Part shown: positions 32,810 to 44,397 of the stretch, one piece after another
Layout: every line of letters starts with the position of its first letter
Position numbering within the stretch: the stretch's first letter is position 1
DNA from: Stachybotrys elegans
Taxonomy: Eukaryota; Ascomycota; Sordariomycetes; Hypocreales; Stachybotryaceae
NCBI GenBank assembly: GCA_020746835.1
Contig: JAGPNK010000003.1
Location: 1,860,001 to 1,924,000, forward strand
Direction: 5' to 3'
DNA length: 64,000 nt
Position numbers and translations under genes: made by a program
The notes under the pieces: model-generated
Told to the model about the DNA's origin: nothing
The model's database searches: none
The model's input: the letters and a program-made list of their open reading frames with translations, nothing else

Positions 32810-34203
32810 CTAGCTGAACTCGGCCACCTTTTCCAACGCGGCAGCAATGTGTGCCTTCGGGTCGAGCTCGAGGAAAGCCCACCGGGGTCCCAGAGCCGGC
32901 ATCAGCTTCGCCGGATCCAGCCCGGCCTCCGGATCCATCCCGCACAGAATGGTGCCAGTGCCACGGCTCGAGTCGACCACCTGCTGGCCCCTCGGGCGCC
33001 TGACAGCATCGTACGCCAGAAAGGCAGCATCAATGTCCTTGGGCGATGTCACCCTATTCTTCAACAATGCGGCCAACACCATGACGTCCTCGAAAGCCTG
33101 GCCTGCCCCAGCTCCCTGCCACGGGGTCGTCGCGTGCGCAGCGTCGCCAATGATGCAGACGCGCCCCTTGGCGTACGTGGGTGTCTGCTTGTGCTCCCAC
33201 TGCGAGTAGCCCTGCGGGTTGGGTTGCTCCAGGATGAGCTTCAATGCATTAACAAATGTCATGGACGCTTGGTGCATTCTCGCGCCCACTCACATCAATG
33301 ACGCCTTTGGCGATTGGTCCCTCCATCCAGCTACTCAGCGTGCTCTCCAAAAATTCCCGTGTGAGGGGCCGCTTTCGATCCTTGGGAGGATCGCGTTCCA
33401 CAGCCGAAATGACCATCTGCACCAGCGTTCCGTTCTCCAATACGTCGTGCATGATGAAGGCGCCGTCCCCAAGCCAACCGTACTGGCGGTCGAGCTTGAA
33501 CAACTCCTCACCCAGGGTCGCTTTGGCGATATCGAAGGGCGCGAGAACACGACAGTCCCAGAACCCGCCGGGCGACGCCGAGAAATCTTGGTCCTGGTCC
33601 GACTTGACGACGTGGCTGCGCACCGTGCCGAAGACACCATCTGCGCCGATGACGGCGTCAAACTGGGACACGGTATCGTCTTCGAAAGTGATTGTGACGC
33701 CGTCTCCCGACGTGTCAATCTTGGTCAACTTCTTGTTTGGGTGCAGAATGTCCTTGGGGAGTGGCGCAAGAAGCTCGCGCAGCAACGAAGCGCGGTGCAC
33801 GATGAGCTCAGGCTCGCTCTCCATTCCGGCAAAGTCGAGCAGCAAGCTGCCGGCCCCTGGCCCAGAGCCCTACATCCAACGGTTAGTCTTTGAATCCATC
33901 CAAACCCGGGCTGAGCATGGACCAGACGGATGAGCCGTTGCTTCAACTTACAATCATCAGGCGCGTGCTGGCAATGGGAACGCTGCCGGCCTTTTGCAAC
34001 ACCTCTTTCAAGGACTCTACCGACTCCTGCAGTGCTGCCTGCGCATTGGTCGATAGTCCAACGGCAGCGCCCCGTTCAGAGAACTCGGGAGCAGACTCGA
34101 AAACATTGACGGCGATGTGCGGCAGCTTGTAGAGAGCATTAGCAAGTGTGGCTCCCGCGAGACCTCCGCCAATGATGGCCACGCGGACTGTGTCGTTTGC
34201 CAT
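32810..34203 (-). CDS. FAD-dependent monooxygenase (salicylate hydroxylase-like)
   Basis: Three exons on the minus strand: 34203-33952, 33869-33294, 33238-32810; 418 aa. The N-terminus has the Rossmann motif IIGGGLAGATLANAL (residues 10-24). FDAVIGADGVFGTVRS is the DG motif and GDAAHATTPWQGAGAGQAFEDV (from residue 307) the GD motif of group A flavin monooxygenases. These hydroxylate aromatic or polyketide substrates using NAD(P)H and oxygen. The third exon starts after a GAAG acceptor. It lies back to back with the HET gene and head to tail with a 7-TM gene; link to the peptide cluster is possible but unproven. Confidence 0.92.
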
Positions 34204-34724
34204 CGTGATGGTTTACTGATATGGAAGGCTGTTTGAATGTCGATGCCAAGGCGAACCCTATCGTCCCGAAAATGGGCAAATTTGCGTGAAGAGCCTACTT
34301 ATTATGTGAGCCGCTTATCAATAAAGGAGTGAGTCTGAGGTAGCATCGCTTGTGGCCCCCAATTATAGGTCAGCCAACATGCCTCGGACGGCTCGATCGG
34401 CACGAACTTTTGGGAGGCTCTGGGACCCTGCAGGTCGTTGGTTGTCGACCCTGGTCTTACACCTGCGCATGACGTTACATGGCGTCTTCGATAGTCACAG
34501 CTACAGCAAGGAGGATTTGCGGCACATGGCGTTTGTGGAGTCAGGTCGCACATTTGTGTTCCGTGCTTGGCGTCAAGACGACCTCACCAAATATCTATGT
34601 ACCAAAATAATGGTCAATCAGAGCGGTTTGGATATTGTTACTAGATCTACCGAATCGACGCTGCATCATCGCCGCGTGCATAAAATCTTGGATCTACAGA
34701 CCACGTACAGCAATATCTGCATGC
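34204..34724. other. Intergenic, no gene seen
   Basis: About 520 nt upstream of the monooxygenase start and downstream of the next 7-TM gene. Nothing recognised. Confidence 0.5.
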
Positions 34725-36095
34725 TTAGACCAGAGACTCCTCCGATGTAGTCCTCTTGGACGTGGCAGAAATTTCGTGCCCCTTCACATGGCTCATTTCA
34801 AACTCATCTGGCACGCTATCCTTTTTCTCTGAGCCTGAAGAATCCTTGGTGGGGTTGCGCTTGCTCGCGTCGATGCTGTCGTAGGAGCGAGCGCTCCAGA
34901 GGCTGCGGAAGGACGAAGTAAAGGCCTTCCACGACCACGTCCGGGTCATGAACTGCAGGGACGGCAGGCAGGCCGCAATCACGGCGATTCCGCATTCCAC
35001 CATGCCCCAGTAGAGGTAGCCGGTCGTGACCACTGATGGGAGTCACGTTAGTCTCCGAGCCCGGGGCAGTCAGGTCGTTTGGTAGCACTTACAGACACCA
35101 TCCTCGTTGGCGTCGAAGCCAATGCTATAAAGTCTGACCATCATGAACAAGCGCAACAGGGAGGCGATGATTGTCCTGAATGGTATGTCAATCAAAGGAG
35201 CCAAGGAAGAAGCATGGGGGAGGACTTACACTCCTCCGAGCAGGAAGACTGCACAGACGGCCAGCTTCTTGGGAGTGGATAGATTGAGGCGCCAAACCTA
35301 GTCTCACTAGTCAGGTACGTCTTTAGTAAAAGGGTGAGGCACAAACCAGTGGGATCGGAATAGCGAAAATCACGAGGTCGGCCGCGACATCCGAGGAGCA
35401 AACGGCAATGTCCAAAATCTGGGTATGGGGACACTGAGTGGCGAGGTCCAGCACGGACGAGTTAACCGCCCAAAAGTTGAGGCCGCATTGGAACAGCTCA
35501 GAAAAGAAAAAGGCGAGAGTCCAGATGATGACGAAGACCAGCATGCCGACCAGGAGGTAGTGGGTGCAGGATCTCTTGTTGACGGAGAAGATGCGCAGGT
35601 AGAAGCACACGAAGCTCGCTTTGGTGCAGCCTATGGCCAAGGGAATGACGGCCGCGAACGTCCATTGAAGCTGTGCCACCCTCATTAGTCTTGTCACTAA
35701 GAGATTTTCGCAGGCAGAGGCTTTACCGTGTTCATGGTCTTCAGTTGCGGAGAGGCGAGGGCAAGAATCTCCCTCGGGTCACCCGAAAAGTCCTCCGGGA
35801 TCTTGGTCGGGACACCAAACGACTCTACCGCGACGCCATAGATGAGCGTGACACCGATACCGACGGTGAACAGCTGCCAAATTGTCAACACAAACACGTT
35901 CTGGCGATAATTGTGGGATCAATGACGACTTACCAGGGCGGGCAGCATCAGCCAGTCATCGGCCTTGATCTTTTGCTTCTGCTTCTGGCGAGTATAGAGT
36001 CTTGCAGCGACGGCAGCAATGTCGAGCACAGACAGCACAATGGACGCAGCCAAGGCGTGCCCTGGCGTCTGGTAGTACAATTGCTCAATCTCCAT
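34725..36095 (-). CDS. SAT4/rhodopsin-like 7-TM protein, third in the window
   Basis: Six exons on the minus strand: 36095-35934, 35873-35727, 35670-35347, 35297-35230, 35175-35093, 35032-34725; 363 aa. All joins keep frame with GT-AG borders. Signatures are KADDWLMLPALL, CTKASFVCFYLRIF, FFFSELFQCGLNFWA, DLVIFAIPIPLVWRLNLSTPKK and the final YWGMVECGIAVIAACLPSL. The hydrophilic tail is charged. Same family as the genes at 5.7 and 21.8 kb but not a recent duplicate by eye. Next to a FAD monooxygenase gene in the same direction. Confidence 0.9.
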
Positions 36096-37051
36096 GGTTG
36101 CTGGTGCTCACTGTGCTTGAGAGTGCTGTGAAAGAGGTAAAGAGTGGGATGATCACGGTTTCACTGCAGGTACAGCAGATGGGGTTGTTACATCTGCAGA
36201 TTGGGTGCGTGATATATTATCTACACTTAACGCCGGAACACCACCCCTTTGCCAAATATTGGACACTGCAGCTCGAAGGAGCACAATAGACCTAAAGTTA
36301 GACACTGCTGCAAGGGTGTTATCTGTCGCCCTCTCATATGATCAATATCAGTGCGGGAAAGTGCTGTCCAAAGTCCCTTTACAATGTCAAACAGTAAGCG
36401 ACGACGAACGGCGAACGACGAACGCCCCTCACATACATACACAGATCCTGTATCCGACAGAATTAGGCAGCTGCTCCAAGATGGTGGGAAAGAAATCGGC
36501 ATCATCACCGGCCAGCCTGGGAAGCGAAGGGGGCGCAAAAGTCTGCTCCCGAGACTTGCAGGGATCACCGGGGTGGCTTTTGGTGGCGTGCGGAGTGGGC
36601 GATAAGGTTGAGGGGTCATACAGGAATCGGAGCGGGTGGCGGGCGCCTCGCAACGCCTCGTCTGCTGTTCGGGCAGACCAGGGGGGGCGAGGCCCATGAA
36701 ATTGGGCATACGAGCCGAGTCCCAAGAATAGAAGTCCCTCCCTCACACTTGCATATCCTAATGCCTCGAGCGTGGTAAAGTGCAACGCTACCAGCCGATA
36801 GATCTGTCATGGGTGTTTATGTTTAATTTGTTATACTATGGCACTATGATTTGAGTGATTACATGTCCAAATAAGGTGGCAGCTTGATGATTGTCTTTTA
36901 AGCTTGTCTAGATTTACCCCTGAGTGCTGTGTCATGTCTAGGTACATTTGATTAAGACTACATTTCGAAACCCATTATTTCATCATCCTATCATCCAGTT
37001 ACTTCCACCACTCCATCGCTGAATGGCTTGTAGTTGTCATTCTTGACTGGT
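36096..37051. other. Intergenic, no supported gene
   Basis: About 1 kb. A 73-codon frame from ATG 36384 and antisense frames up to 160 aa were examined; none shows a domain, a signal peptide or a convincing exon partner. Confidence 0.5.
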
Positions 37052-37297
37052 TTAGAAGACGCAGACGCGAGCCTCACCGCCCTCGGGGACGGGCTGGCCA
37101 GCGCGGATTTGACAAGCGTTGGCGTCAACGGTCTCCTCACGAACAACGGGCTGGGCCTTGTCTGAGGAGCTGTTAGCGGCAACAGGAAGCTTCTAAGCAA
37201 ATAGAACTGGGCTTGTCTCACCCATGTTGACGGGGCTGGCCATGGCCATGGCGAGCAGGCAGCTCAAGGCGGTAATGGAGAACTTGGAGTAAAGCAT
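37052..37297 (-). CDS. Small secreted protein with two cysteines
   Basis: Two exons on the minus strand: 37297-37222 and 37161-37052, with a gtgaga..ctcag intron; 61 aa. Residues 1-20 are a signal peptide (MLYSKFSITALSCLLAMAMA, cleaved about A20 or S21). The mature part of about 40 residues is acidic, has two Cys (in ANACQI and RVCVF) that may form one disulphide, and ends CVF. There is no dibasic cleavage site and no repeat. A TATATAAA element lies at 37412-37419 (minus strand), about 115 nt upstream. It is divergent from a UstYa-like gene. Function unknown; a small effector-like or structural secreted peptide is possible. Confidence 0.72.
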
Positions 37298-37937
37298 ATT
37301 GAATGTATTGGAGAGGAGGCCGGAGCTTCTGATGTTGTGTGAGTGCTTTGAGATGTTCTGCGACGCTGGGTGACGAACATCCAATTCAAATGACGGGAGT
37401 CGATTCTCACTTTATATATTTCAAGTCCATACGAACAAGAGTGAGTATACCTTCCCTGAACGTCCAGTTGATGCAGTCGTGTCCAAGATCCTGTCACGCC
37501 GTCGGCCGACGTATCCTCCAGCATGGGCTACGAGTTCAAGAAGGTACACGTAATATCTGAAAATGCAACCTTCCATCTTACATGCTTATTGGGGGCGGCG
37601 ATTAGGCGTAGGATTTGCTCGACCCCTCTTGTGAAGCCTCGGATAACAAGTCACGATTGCAGGGATATCGGACGCACCGCAGTTCATGCCTCAGAAGGCC
37701 CGCTGGCATACATCAGAAAGAACTTTGTGCTGCGTTGGGACTTTTGCCCTTTTGTGTAGTCGCAAGCGGAAGTATTATTCGTGCGGAAATTTATCCAGAT
37801 GCCATCACTCACGGGCATCCAGTTGGTCTATGCTTGATCGGATAACTTGGCTTTTGTCTTGTGCCATCTCGGCGGCCTTCTCTCGCCACAGTTTCAACAT
37901 CATCAAATTACTTGCTTGTGCCTTGGTCAACGTCAAG
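37298..37937. promoter_or_regulatory. Divergent promoter of the small secreted protein and third UstYa-like gene
   Basis: 640 nt between the two ATGs. TATATAAA on the minus strand at 37412-37419. No other gene seen. Confidence 0.5.
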
Positions 37938-38947
37938 ATGGAGAGCAAAGACGCGGATTTCGAAGAGTCTCGACCTCTCACTCACGAATACCACGATCGT
38001 TCAGAACAACAAGCAAGAAGTTATGGTAAATCTTTCGCAGCCAGGCTCATGATCAATTCGTATTTGGTCCTGCTTCACATTACTATTGTGGCACTGGTCG
38101 TTGTGCTCATGAGCGAGACATCAAACACTTCACCGTCGCCAGCGGCTGAGGGTATCAGCTGGTGTAAGTGCAGTCAAGTTTTTGTATCACCTCTGTCGCG
38201 TGTTTTTCTCACAACCATAACAGCGCCTGCGAGAAATATCGTCGAGTATGAAGTCAACGGGGAACATGCTCTCAATCATGAGGTCTACAGCCCTTACTCT
38301 GGCCCCCCGACGGACGAACAGGACCAAGCTTGGACGCATCTTATTGAGCGTGAGCACCGTGGTCCAAACGGAGATGAGAAATGGCTGACAAGATTCAGCA
38401 ATCTTCTTCAGCGCGTCGGCCGAAGAGCTCGAGCGAGCCGGCGAGTCTTTGCACAATGCTGTGCAGATGACAGAAGGCGGTTATCTGGCCACCATCTCTG
38501 TCTACCACGAGCTGCATTGCCTGGTCAGTACCACTTCTGAGTCAAAGTCCCGCTTCTGATGTGCATTTCAGCGACAACTGCGATGGTTCCTCTACAGTGA
38601 CGTCTTCTACCCTAACAGGACCATGGAGGAGGACAAGTATCTCCATGGGCACCTTGGTGAGTACCCACGTTTCTCGCCACTACGAACGGCACTGACTGAC
38701 ATGGTATGCGGCAGATCATTGCTTGGAAGCCCTGCGGTTGAGCATCATGTGCCATGGGAACACGGGTCTCTACTCCTTCTCCTGGGACGACCCTGAAGCG
38801 AGACAACCGACGACTAGATCCAACGCCAGGTCTACATGTGTCAAATGGAGCTCGATTGACGACTGGGCACGGTCCAGGAATGGGTCCATCGATCCGCTAC
38901 TGCGGTGGCCTCTCAGGGGGGATCACCGAGCCGGGTCTGGGTCGTAG
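37938..38947 (+). CDS. UstYa-like oxidase (DUF3328), third of four
   Basis: Five exons: 37938-38163, 38224-38349, 38399-38523, 38572-38656, 38715-38947; 264 aa. Membrane helix at about residues 38-56, then the lumenal domain with DEQDQAWTHLI, the HELHC motif (H154-C158), a FLYSDVFYPNRT block and DHCLEALRLSIMC (H189-C190). Introns fall in places usual for this family, including between the two motifs. It is about 10 kb from the precursor-UstYa cluster and divergent from a small secreted protein gene. Whether it belongs to the same pathway cannot be told from sequence. Confidence 0.92.
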
Positions 38948-40782
38948 GAGGAGTCTCAGCAAACCTTGTAGTACCATTTCGCAGAACAACATGAACTTTA
39001 CCGCGCATTGCGTCTAATTACAGTAACACATGAACTCGACGTCGCCATGTGAGAAGTGAGCTGGGAAAGGCGCAGACAATCGATACGCTCGATACGAGCT
39101 CGATACGGGCTCGATGCGGACTCGATGGATTGACGTTACAACTGCCGGATTGGAGCGTGGGCTCTTATCCGAGGGGTAACTGCGGCCCAGCTTGCTCTAG
39201 TGTATGCAGGAACTTATGTTGACCAGCACGGCACGGCAGGGATGAAGCCATCTCACTCAGCACCCCGAGTACGCTTGTCCTTGTTAATTTGTACTAGTAA
39301 TAATTGACACAGCCTTCGCCTACACACATCCCAGCAGAGGGTTACATTATTGGATTTCGCGAGCCAGACATTAACGCTGTGTCTTGGGCTACATACAGAT
39401 AAGCTGGGCCGTCACAGCGTCGCGCTGCATTTATCCATTTGGTGAGCTCCCCCGCTTCTCGTGTCTGTCTGGACGTGGAAATCCAACCCCGAAAGGATTC
39501 CAGTCAGATCGATAAGGCCCCCATGTCCACACAATCCTTTGGCTCACTCATGAACGCGGGCGCTTGCCACACATACAATCACCTGCAATCGATACGCACA
39601 CGTTGGAGCGCATGCCAAGCCTGTTCGTTAAAGAATCCCCTGCGGTATATTGGATAAAAGGACTTTGGTCGTCGACGAGCGACCATCAAGTCCTTCAATC
39701 TGCCTTGAATGGGCGCATCCGCTGGCTATGGCACACCAAAGTTGCCATCCGTGCCGGGATTGACCACAGTCATTCCTCGCTACCAACATGTGAGTTCCTC
39801 ACCTCTCGGCCGTCTCTTATTCTCGAGGGTGCGCAACCCAGACAGGCTCTTTCGTCCGACTGTTTTTACCCAACTGATGACATGTCGTTGCACTGAGGCT
39901 GTCAAATCCCACCCGCCAAGGTGCCAAGGTGCCAAGTTAGATCGAGAGAATCGCCAAGCCATGCCTCAGCCATGCCTCAGCATGGGAGGAAAGTGTCAGA
40001 TTGGGGGCACAACGTATCAGTGCAGGAAGCGCACTAAGCCTATTACAGGAAGGGACTAAATACAAGTTGCAGAAGAGCGAAAGGAAGTGTAGAATGGATA
40101 AATGCATATCATGTGACTGTTCTAAGCCTGTAGAAGGATCACTGTAAATCCTGAAAGGGGAAGGACAGACAGTCCAATCAAGAGCAACATTCAAGCTCAG
40201 AGACATCCTATGGTTCAACGGCACAAAACCGCGCCGGATCGAAAACCTCAGTCCCATGTGAGACGTCATGCCAAGTTCGCCGTCTTTCTTGATCTGACAA
40301 CTCACATGCGTCTGGATTCCCTTGCCGTCTTGGAGGCGGCGGACCAGCCCGTCCGTGGGAGTTCATCAAGTCAACGGCAGCCTGCGCCTCAAGTCGCCCG
40401 CGTCGACGCACGGGTGTATAAATCTTGATGTCGGCGAGGGTGGCGCCAACCGCTATGTCGAAGCAGTAAAGATAACCGGACGCAGGATGGGGAGTTCTAC
40501 GACTTGTCCTTGACCGCTGTCTCGTACCCTGATGCACAAGGCACTTCCTCGGTCTAGAAAATCGTCCCCGACACTGGTGACGGCGCTGATCAGGTTTCTG
40601 AGGTCTTTCATTGACTGTTCCGGCACTGAGATGCGGCTCCGAGTGTCATTATCTCACGCACAAACGCGAAGCTGGTGTATGGCGTCTGGAAGCAAAATTC
40701 GAGATGTGACTTGGCCGGTGCAGCAGCATCAACAGCTAAAATACTATCCGGAGAGCAAATGTAGTTCGTAGGTTGTCTAATG
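38948..40782. other. Gene-poor region, probably decayed sequence
   Basis: 1.8 kb without a supported gene. It contains a short tandem array (39081-39128). Frames of 110-122 aa at 39564-40305 on both strands show no domain. It borders the prenyltransferase relic and may be decayed cluster DNA. Confidence 0.5.
39081..39128. repeat. Imperfect tandem repeat (CGATACGRGCT)n
   Basis: Four to five imperfect 9-11-nt units starting CGATACG, just after the third UstYa-like gene. Confidence 0.75.
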
Positions 40783-40789
40783 CTAAGAA

Positions 40790-41955
40790 GTAGGCAGAGA
40801 GATAGCCTGCTTGTTGCTGCTTACAAGGGAGACAGCAGCTTTCCTTCCGCGTTCTCCTTGAGGAACTTGTTGAGTGCTGCCCGGGTAGCATTGTCCGGGT
40901 CCAGCCTGGCAAGAGATTCTTCCTATTGAGCTTGGGATCTGTCCTCCTGTCTGGCCTAGCTTGCGTGGTAAAAAGTGTGTTTTCAGTGATAAGCCACTTG
41001 GGAGAAACTCAGCGGCACAGAACCGTCGAGCTGAAGTGTGCTCCCGCCTCGGCCTCTTTAATGTGTTTGGAGATATCGAGGTCAACAGTTTTGTGAGCAA
41101 AGGATTAACCCAGGTGAGGTCCATTGTCAGAACGATCTCAGAGATACGGTGTAGCATTTCTTTAGAAGGAGTCTGGTTCAAAGGGCCCATGGCAGTGCCG
41201 GTAAACTGGTGGATAGGCCATTGTATGCCGAACGTCGGGTTCTTTGGTGGGTGTGTTCCATTTCCAAAAGTACTCGACTGGAGAACCCTCGACTCCGCGG
41301 AGAGCTTGCCATTTCAAAGGAGTACTGATATCCGGACTATGGATCTGTTTGGATAAAGGGACAGTAACAGGGAGTGTATTGATATTAGGGTTGTATGCTA
41401 AGGGGGCCTATGGCAGTACATGGGCACCCCAAGTTTCCGGTGGCCGCGATCCTAATCTTCGCCCACAGCCCTGACTATGGCCTTCGCCGGTAGCCCAGAT
41501 TAGGGCCTATAATCCTGACCTTCATTTACCTACCCCAGCATACAGTACCTTTATCGATCGACCCCTGTCAATCGTTTTATCCAAGTACAGTATGAATATC
41601 AATGCTCTTTCAAAGTGTTATCTTGTTTCGGACCCATATAAGGAACCCAAGGGTAGACAAAGTTGGCAACAGAGTTCATCCCTCAACACTTGGTTGTATT
41701 TTTTTACGATCCAATGAAAGCGAAATAATAAAGTGTCATATGCCTTCTCTCTATATATCCAGCGGTTTCAAGCATGCTGGCGAGATGCTCACCCATCAAT
41801 GCCCACCCGTGATCTTGATTGGCGTCGCAGGACGGGAGCCATTGGTTCAGTACGAACCAAGCGTAAGTCTGCTTCGCTTGTTGAGACACAGGCCTGGCAT
41901 CGGAAGGCCGTGGGGTTTCAACAACAGACAGAGACATGATGCTAGAAAGTGCCAC
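40790..41955 (-). pseudogene. Decayed aromatic prenyltransferase (DMATS type)
   Basis: Read on the minus strand in several frames. The first part has GWALMGEHLASMLETAGY followed by LYYFAFI, the N-terminal block of dimethylallyltryptophan-synthase-like enzymes. Then comes EGSPVEYFWKWNTPTKEPDVR, the block that normally follows the substrate pocket start (41215-41300). Last are EAEAGAHF and GLSLKTHFLPRKLGQTGGQ near 40950-41080. Stops and frame shifts separate the blocks and a large middle part is missing, so no functional enzyme can be made. DMATS enzymes prenylate indole or other aromatic rings in secondary metabolism. Family call rests on these blocks by eye. Confidence 0.75.
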
Positions 41956-43020
41956 GATTCTGGTCGATCTCTGGCGGTGATGCAGTCAAAACTCCAGAGA
42001 ACCGTGGCACTCCTGGTCTACTCTGACTTGAACATGGAATCTTCCAAACAAGCTAGCTAAGCCGAACCAGTCGTTCATCGCGTAATAAAAAATTGAGCCG
42101 AACATGTCCGAGTCAAGTATGCGTCAAGAAATGGGCGAAGACGAAACTGATGTTGACAAACCTGTAGCATTCGGTGCATTTGCGTTACCCAAGGAGCTAC
42201 GCACCGTAGGGCATACGAAGTTAATGCCGGTGCTAGGGGAGACTGGCATGCATCTCGGTCATGGATCGGTGTATTGTCGTCAGCATTATCAGGCCAAGAC
42301 GGTAAGCGGTTCGCCACTTATTCTGATCCTAAGTCTCCAGCACTGTCCATGTCGCGGTTCGGGGACGCGAAGCCCTCCAACTGCGGATCTGTATTCGACT
42401 GGCTCAAGGTGGTGATATGAAAACTTGAAGTTTGCTCATCAGAGGTTGAGGTTGGCTCCTGTGACGCCGAGTAGGGTAAGAGAGGCATGTGACAAGAATC
42501 AATATTAGGCGAAAGGGAGCTGGCCATATTTCCAATCTTCTTCCAAGGTAAAATGCATCTAAGGGTGAAATTACATGATTGAGTATTTGGATGTAGACCG
42601 AGTCTTGGCCATGGAGTCTTGGTGAGATCTAGGGGAGCCATATGTATGGGCGAACACTTGGACTTGCGCGAAACTTATCTATTTACTGCACAGTGCGCAC
42701 GAGACAAGCGAGGGACGGAGAAAACACTTGATCAGACAATGTACTCTCTTATTACACTGGAAGACGTCTGTGGCGCGTTCACCACGCTCGTCCGAGGTGG
42801 TACTATAGTTACGGTGCAACCCCCACCTCCTCCCTTCTATACTTGTTTGCGAGCCGAAAACCTCCATGTTCAGGTCTCGAAGAGACTCAGTAGTGCAAGA
42901 CGAGCCAACAGCATGACAAGGGGAACATCGGCCTGCATGCTCTTCAAAAACAAGATGCTCAACTCAGCACCAATTATAGAATTCGTGCCATGCCCCGCGA
43001 GGGGTTTCTTCACACCCACG
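41956..43020. other. Unrecognised stretch between two gene relics
   Basis: About 1 kb between the prenyltransferase and PKS remains. Minus-strand frames at 42318-42641 and 42075-42317 are Ser/Thr/Pro-rich like parts of a fungal regulator, but no zinc cluster is present. I cannot identify it. Confidence 0.4.
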
Positions 43021-44210
43021 TCATAAATACTTCATGAGCAAATGGTTTCCAAACTGCTTTCGAATGAAGCCCAAGACCGCCTCGGACGGTGTCTGCCCGG
43101 ACTGCACGAGTACCGCGGCTTCAGCAGGGAGACTGCCTGTCAAAGTCACAGCCTGAGCATCACCGCCGAGCGCCTCAATCTCAGGGTTTTTGCGGAGGTC
43201 AAGGCCAATCGTCACAAGTGGGAGCCTGTGGACTGTTCGCAAAGGTCTGAGGAAATGTCGAGTAAGTGGTTACCAGCGCAATAGTTGGCTTCTGTGGCTG
43301 TTCCGACGCTGTCCGAGACGGAAGAGGTCGTCAAATCGAGAGCCAATTCTCGATTCTTCTCTTTCAGGCTGTTGAGCAAGTTTCATGATCCATGGGCCCT
43401 TGGGTCGATCCCACTATGCCAACCTAGACAAATCGTGTCAGTTCCAATCGCTTTGACTGCTGAATTTCCTGAGACTTTAGTGCTCGATTACTCACCGAAA
43501 CAGAAGTTAGGAAGGACAAGAGGGACCAGAATTTTGAACACATACCATTTGTTAGACATGGTTAAGAAGGCTTTAGCAGTTGTAAGGCAGAAATATGACC
43601 CTCCCGGTAAAGGCCAAAGGCTTGAGCAAGCAGGTCACTCCATTGCCGGTTGAGGGATTCATTATCCGAGTGGTACAAGTGACTCAGGTCGGAAGCGGAG
43701 CGAATCGAGAACTACGTCTACACCCCGACCAGACGTCGCGTCGAGAAGTTCCATCCGGAACGACATACTGGTCCAGCTGAGGATATGGGGAAGGCTTGAC
43801 GCCAAAGCTGTCAACCAGAAACTTCCTCTTCGCCCCTGAAGCCGCAGTCGTGTAAACCTGCTCAACCTGTCAGTTTTCCTCCGTCTCAAAGACTCAGGGC
43901 GTAGAATAATCTCACCTCCGCTCCCGCTCGCATAGTGATCTGAATAGCTGCAAGGCCTACGCCGCTAGACTGAGAATGGATCAATACAGACTCCCCAGCA
44001 CGGGTATTAGAGTGGTGGTTTAAAGCAAAGATACCTGTCTAGGGCTAGGGTGGCGGCAAGGTCGAAGCTTTAACTGTCGGCCAGTTTGTGACAGACCAAT
44101 CCGAAGTAAGAAGGTGCCATAGCAACCACTCGGTCTCCGACAGAAAAGGACGTCACAGCGGAACCGACCTCGGTGGTTGTCCCGGAACATGGAAATACAC
44201 TTATGACATT
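43021..44210 (-). pseudogene. Decayed 3' end of a highly reducing PKS (ER to ACP)
   Basis: Minus-strand blocks in order: CSGTTTEVGSAVTSFSVGDRVVAM then RAGESVLIHSQSSGVGLAA, typical of the NADPH-binding enoyl reductase of fungal PKS. GRGVDVVLDSL follows, then a linker block LLAQAFGLYREGHISALQLL. The last frame (43242-43021) has QSGQTPSEAVLGFIRKQFGNHLL, which looks like the start of an ACP. In-frame stops, shifts and the absence of a KR domain between linker and ACP show it is dead. No KS, AT or DH part is in the window. Only the ER call is firm. Confidence 0.8.
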
Positions 44211-44397
44211 AGAAACGCAAGGAAAGCCTCGGTGATGTAACGAACGCATGATATGCCAAGATAGTATGTGCTGTGTATAAATGATGGGTATAAATCACAG
44301 TCAAATCAAATATATACATGAGAAATGCCGAAATATCCAAGGTAGCATCAAAGGATTGCCTCGTAACCCCAACGCCAGAGATGATGCAAGTCAATAC

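Noticed and set aside
36384..36605. 73-codon frame starting MSNSKRRRTAND
   Set aside because: Basic start looks like a regulator N-terminus, but nothing recognisable follows and no exon could be joined.
39564..40305. Frames of 110-122 aa on both strands considered as gene remnants
   Set aside because: No block matched a family I know; too weak to annotate.
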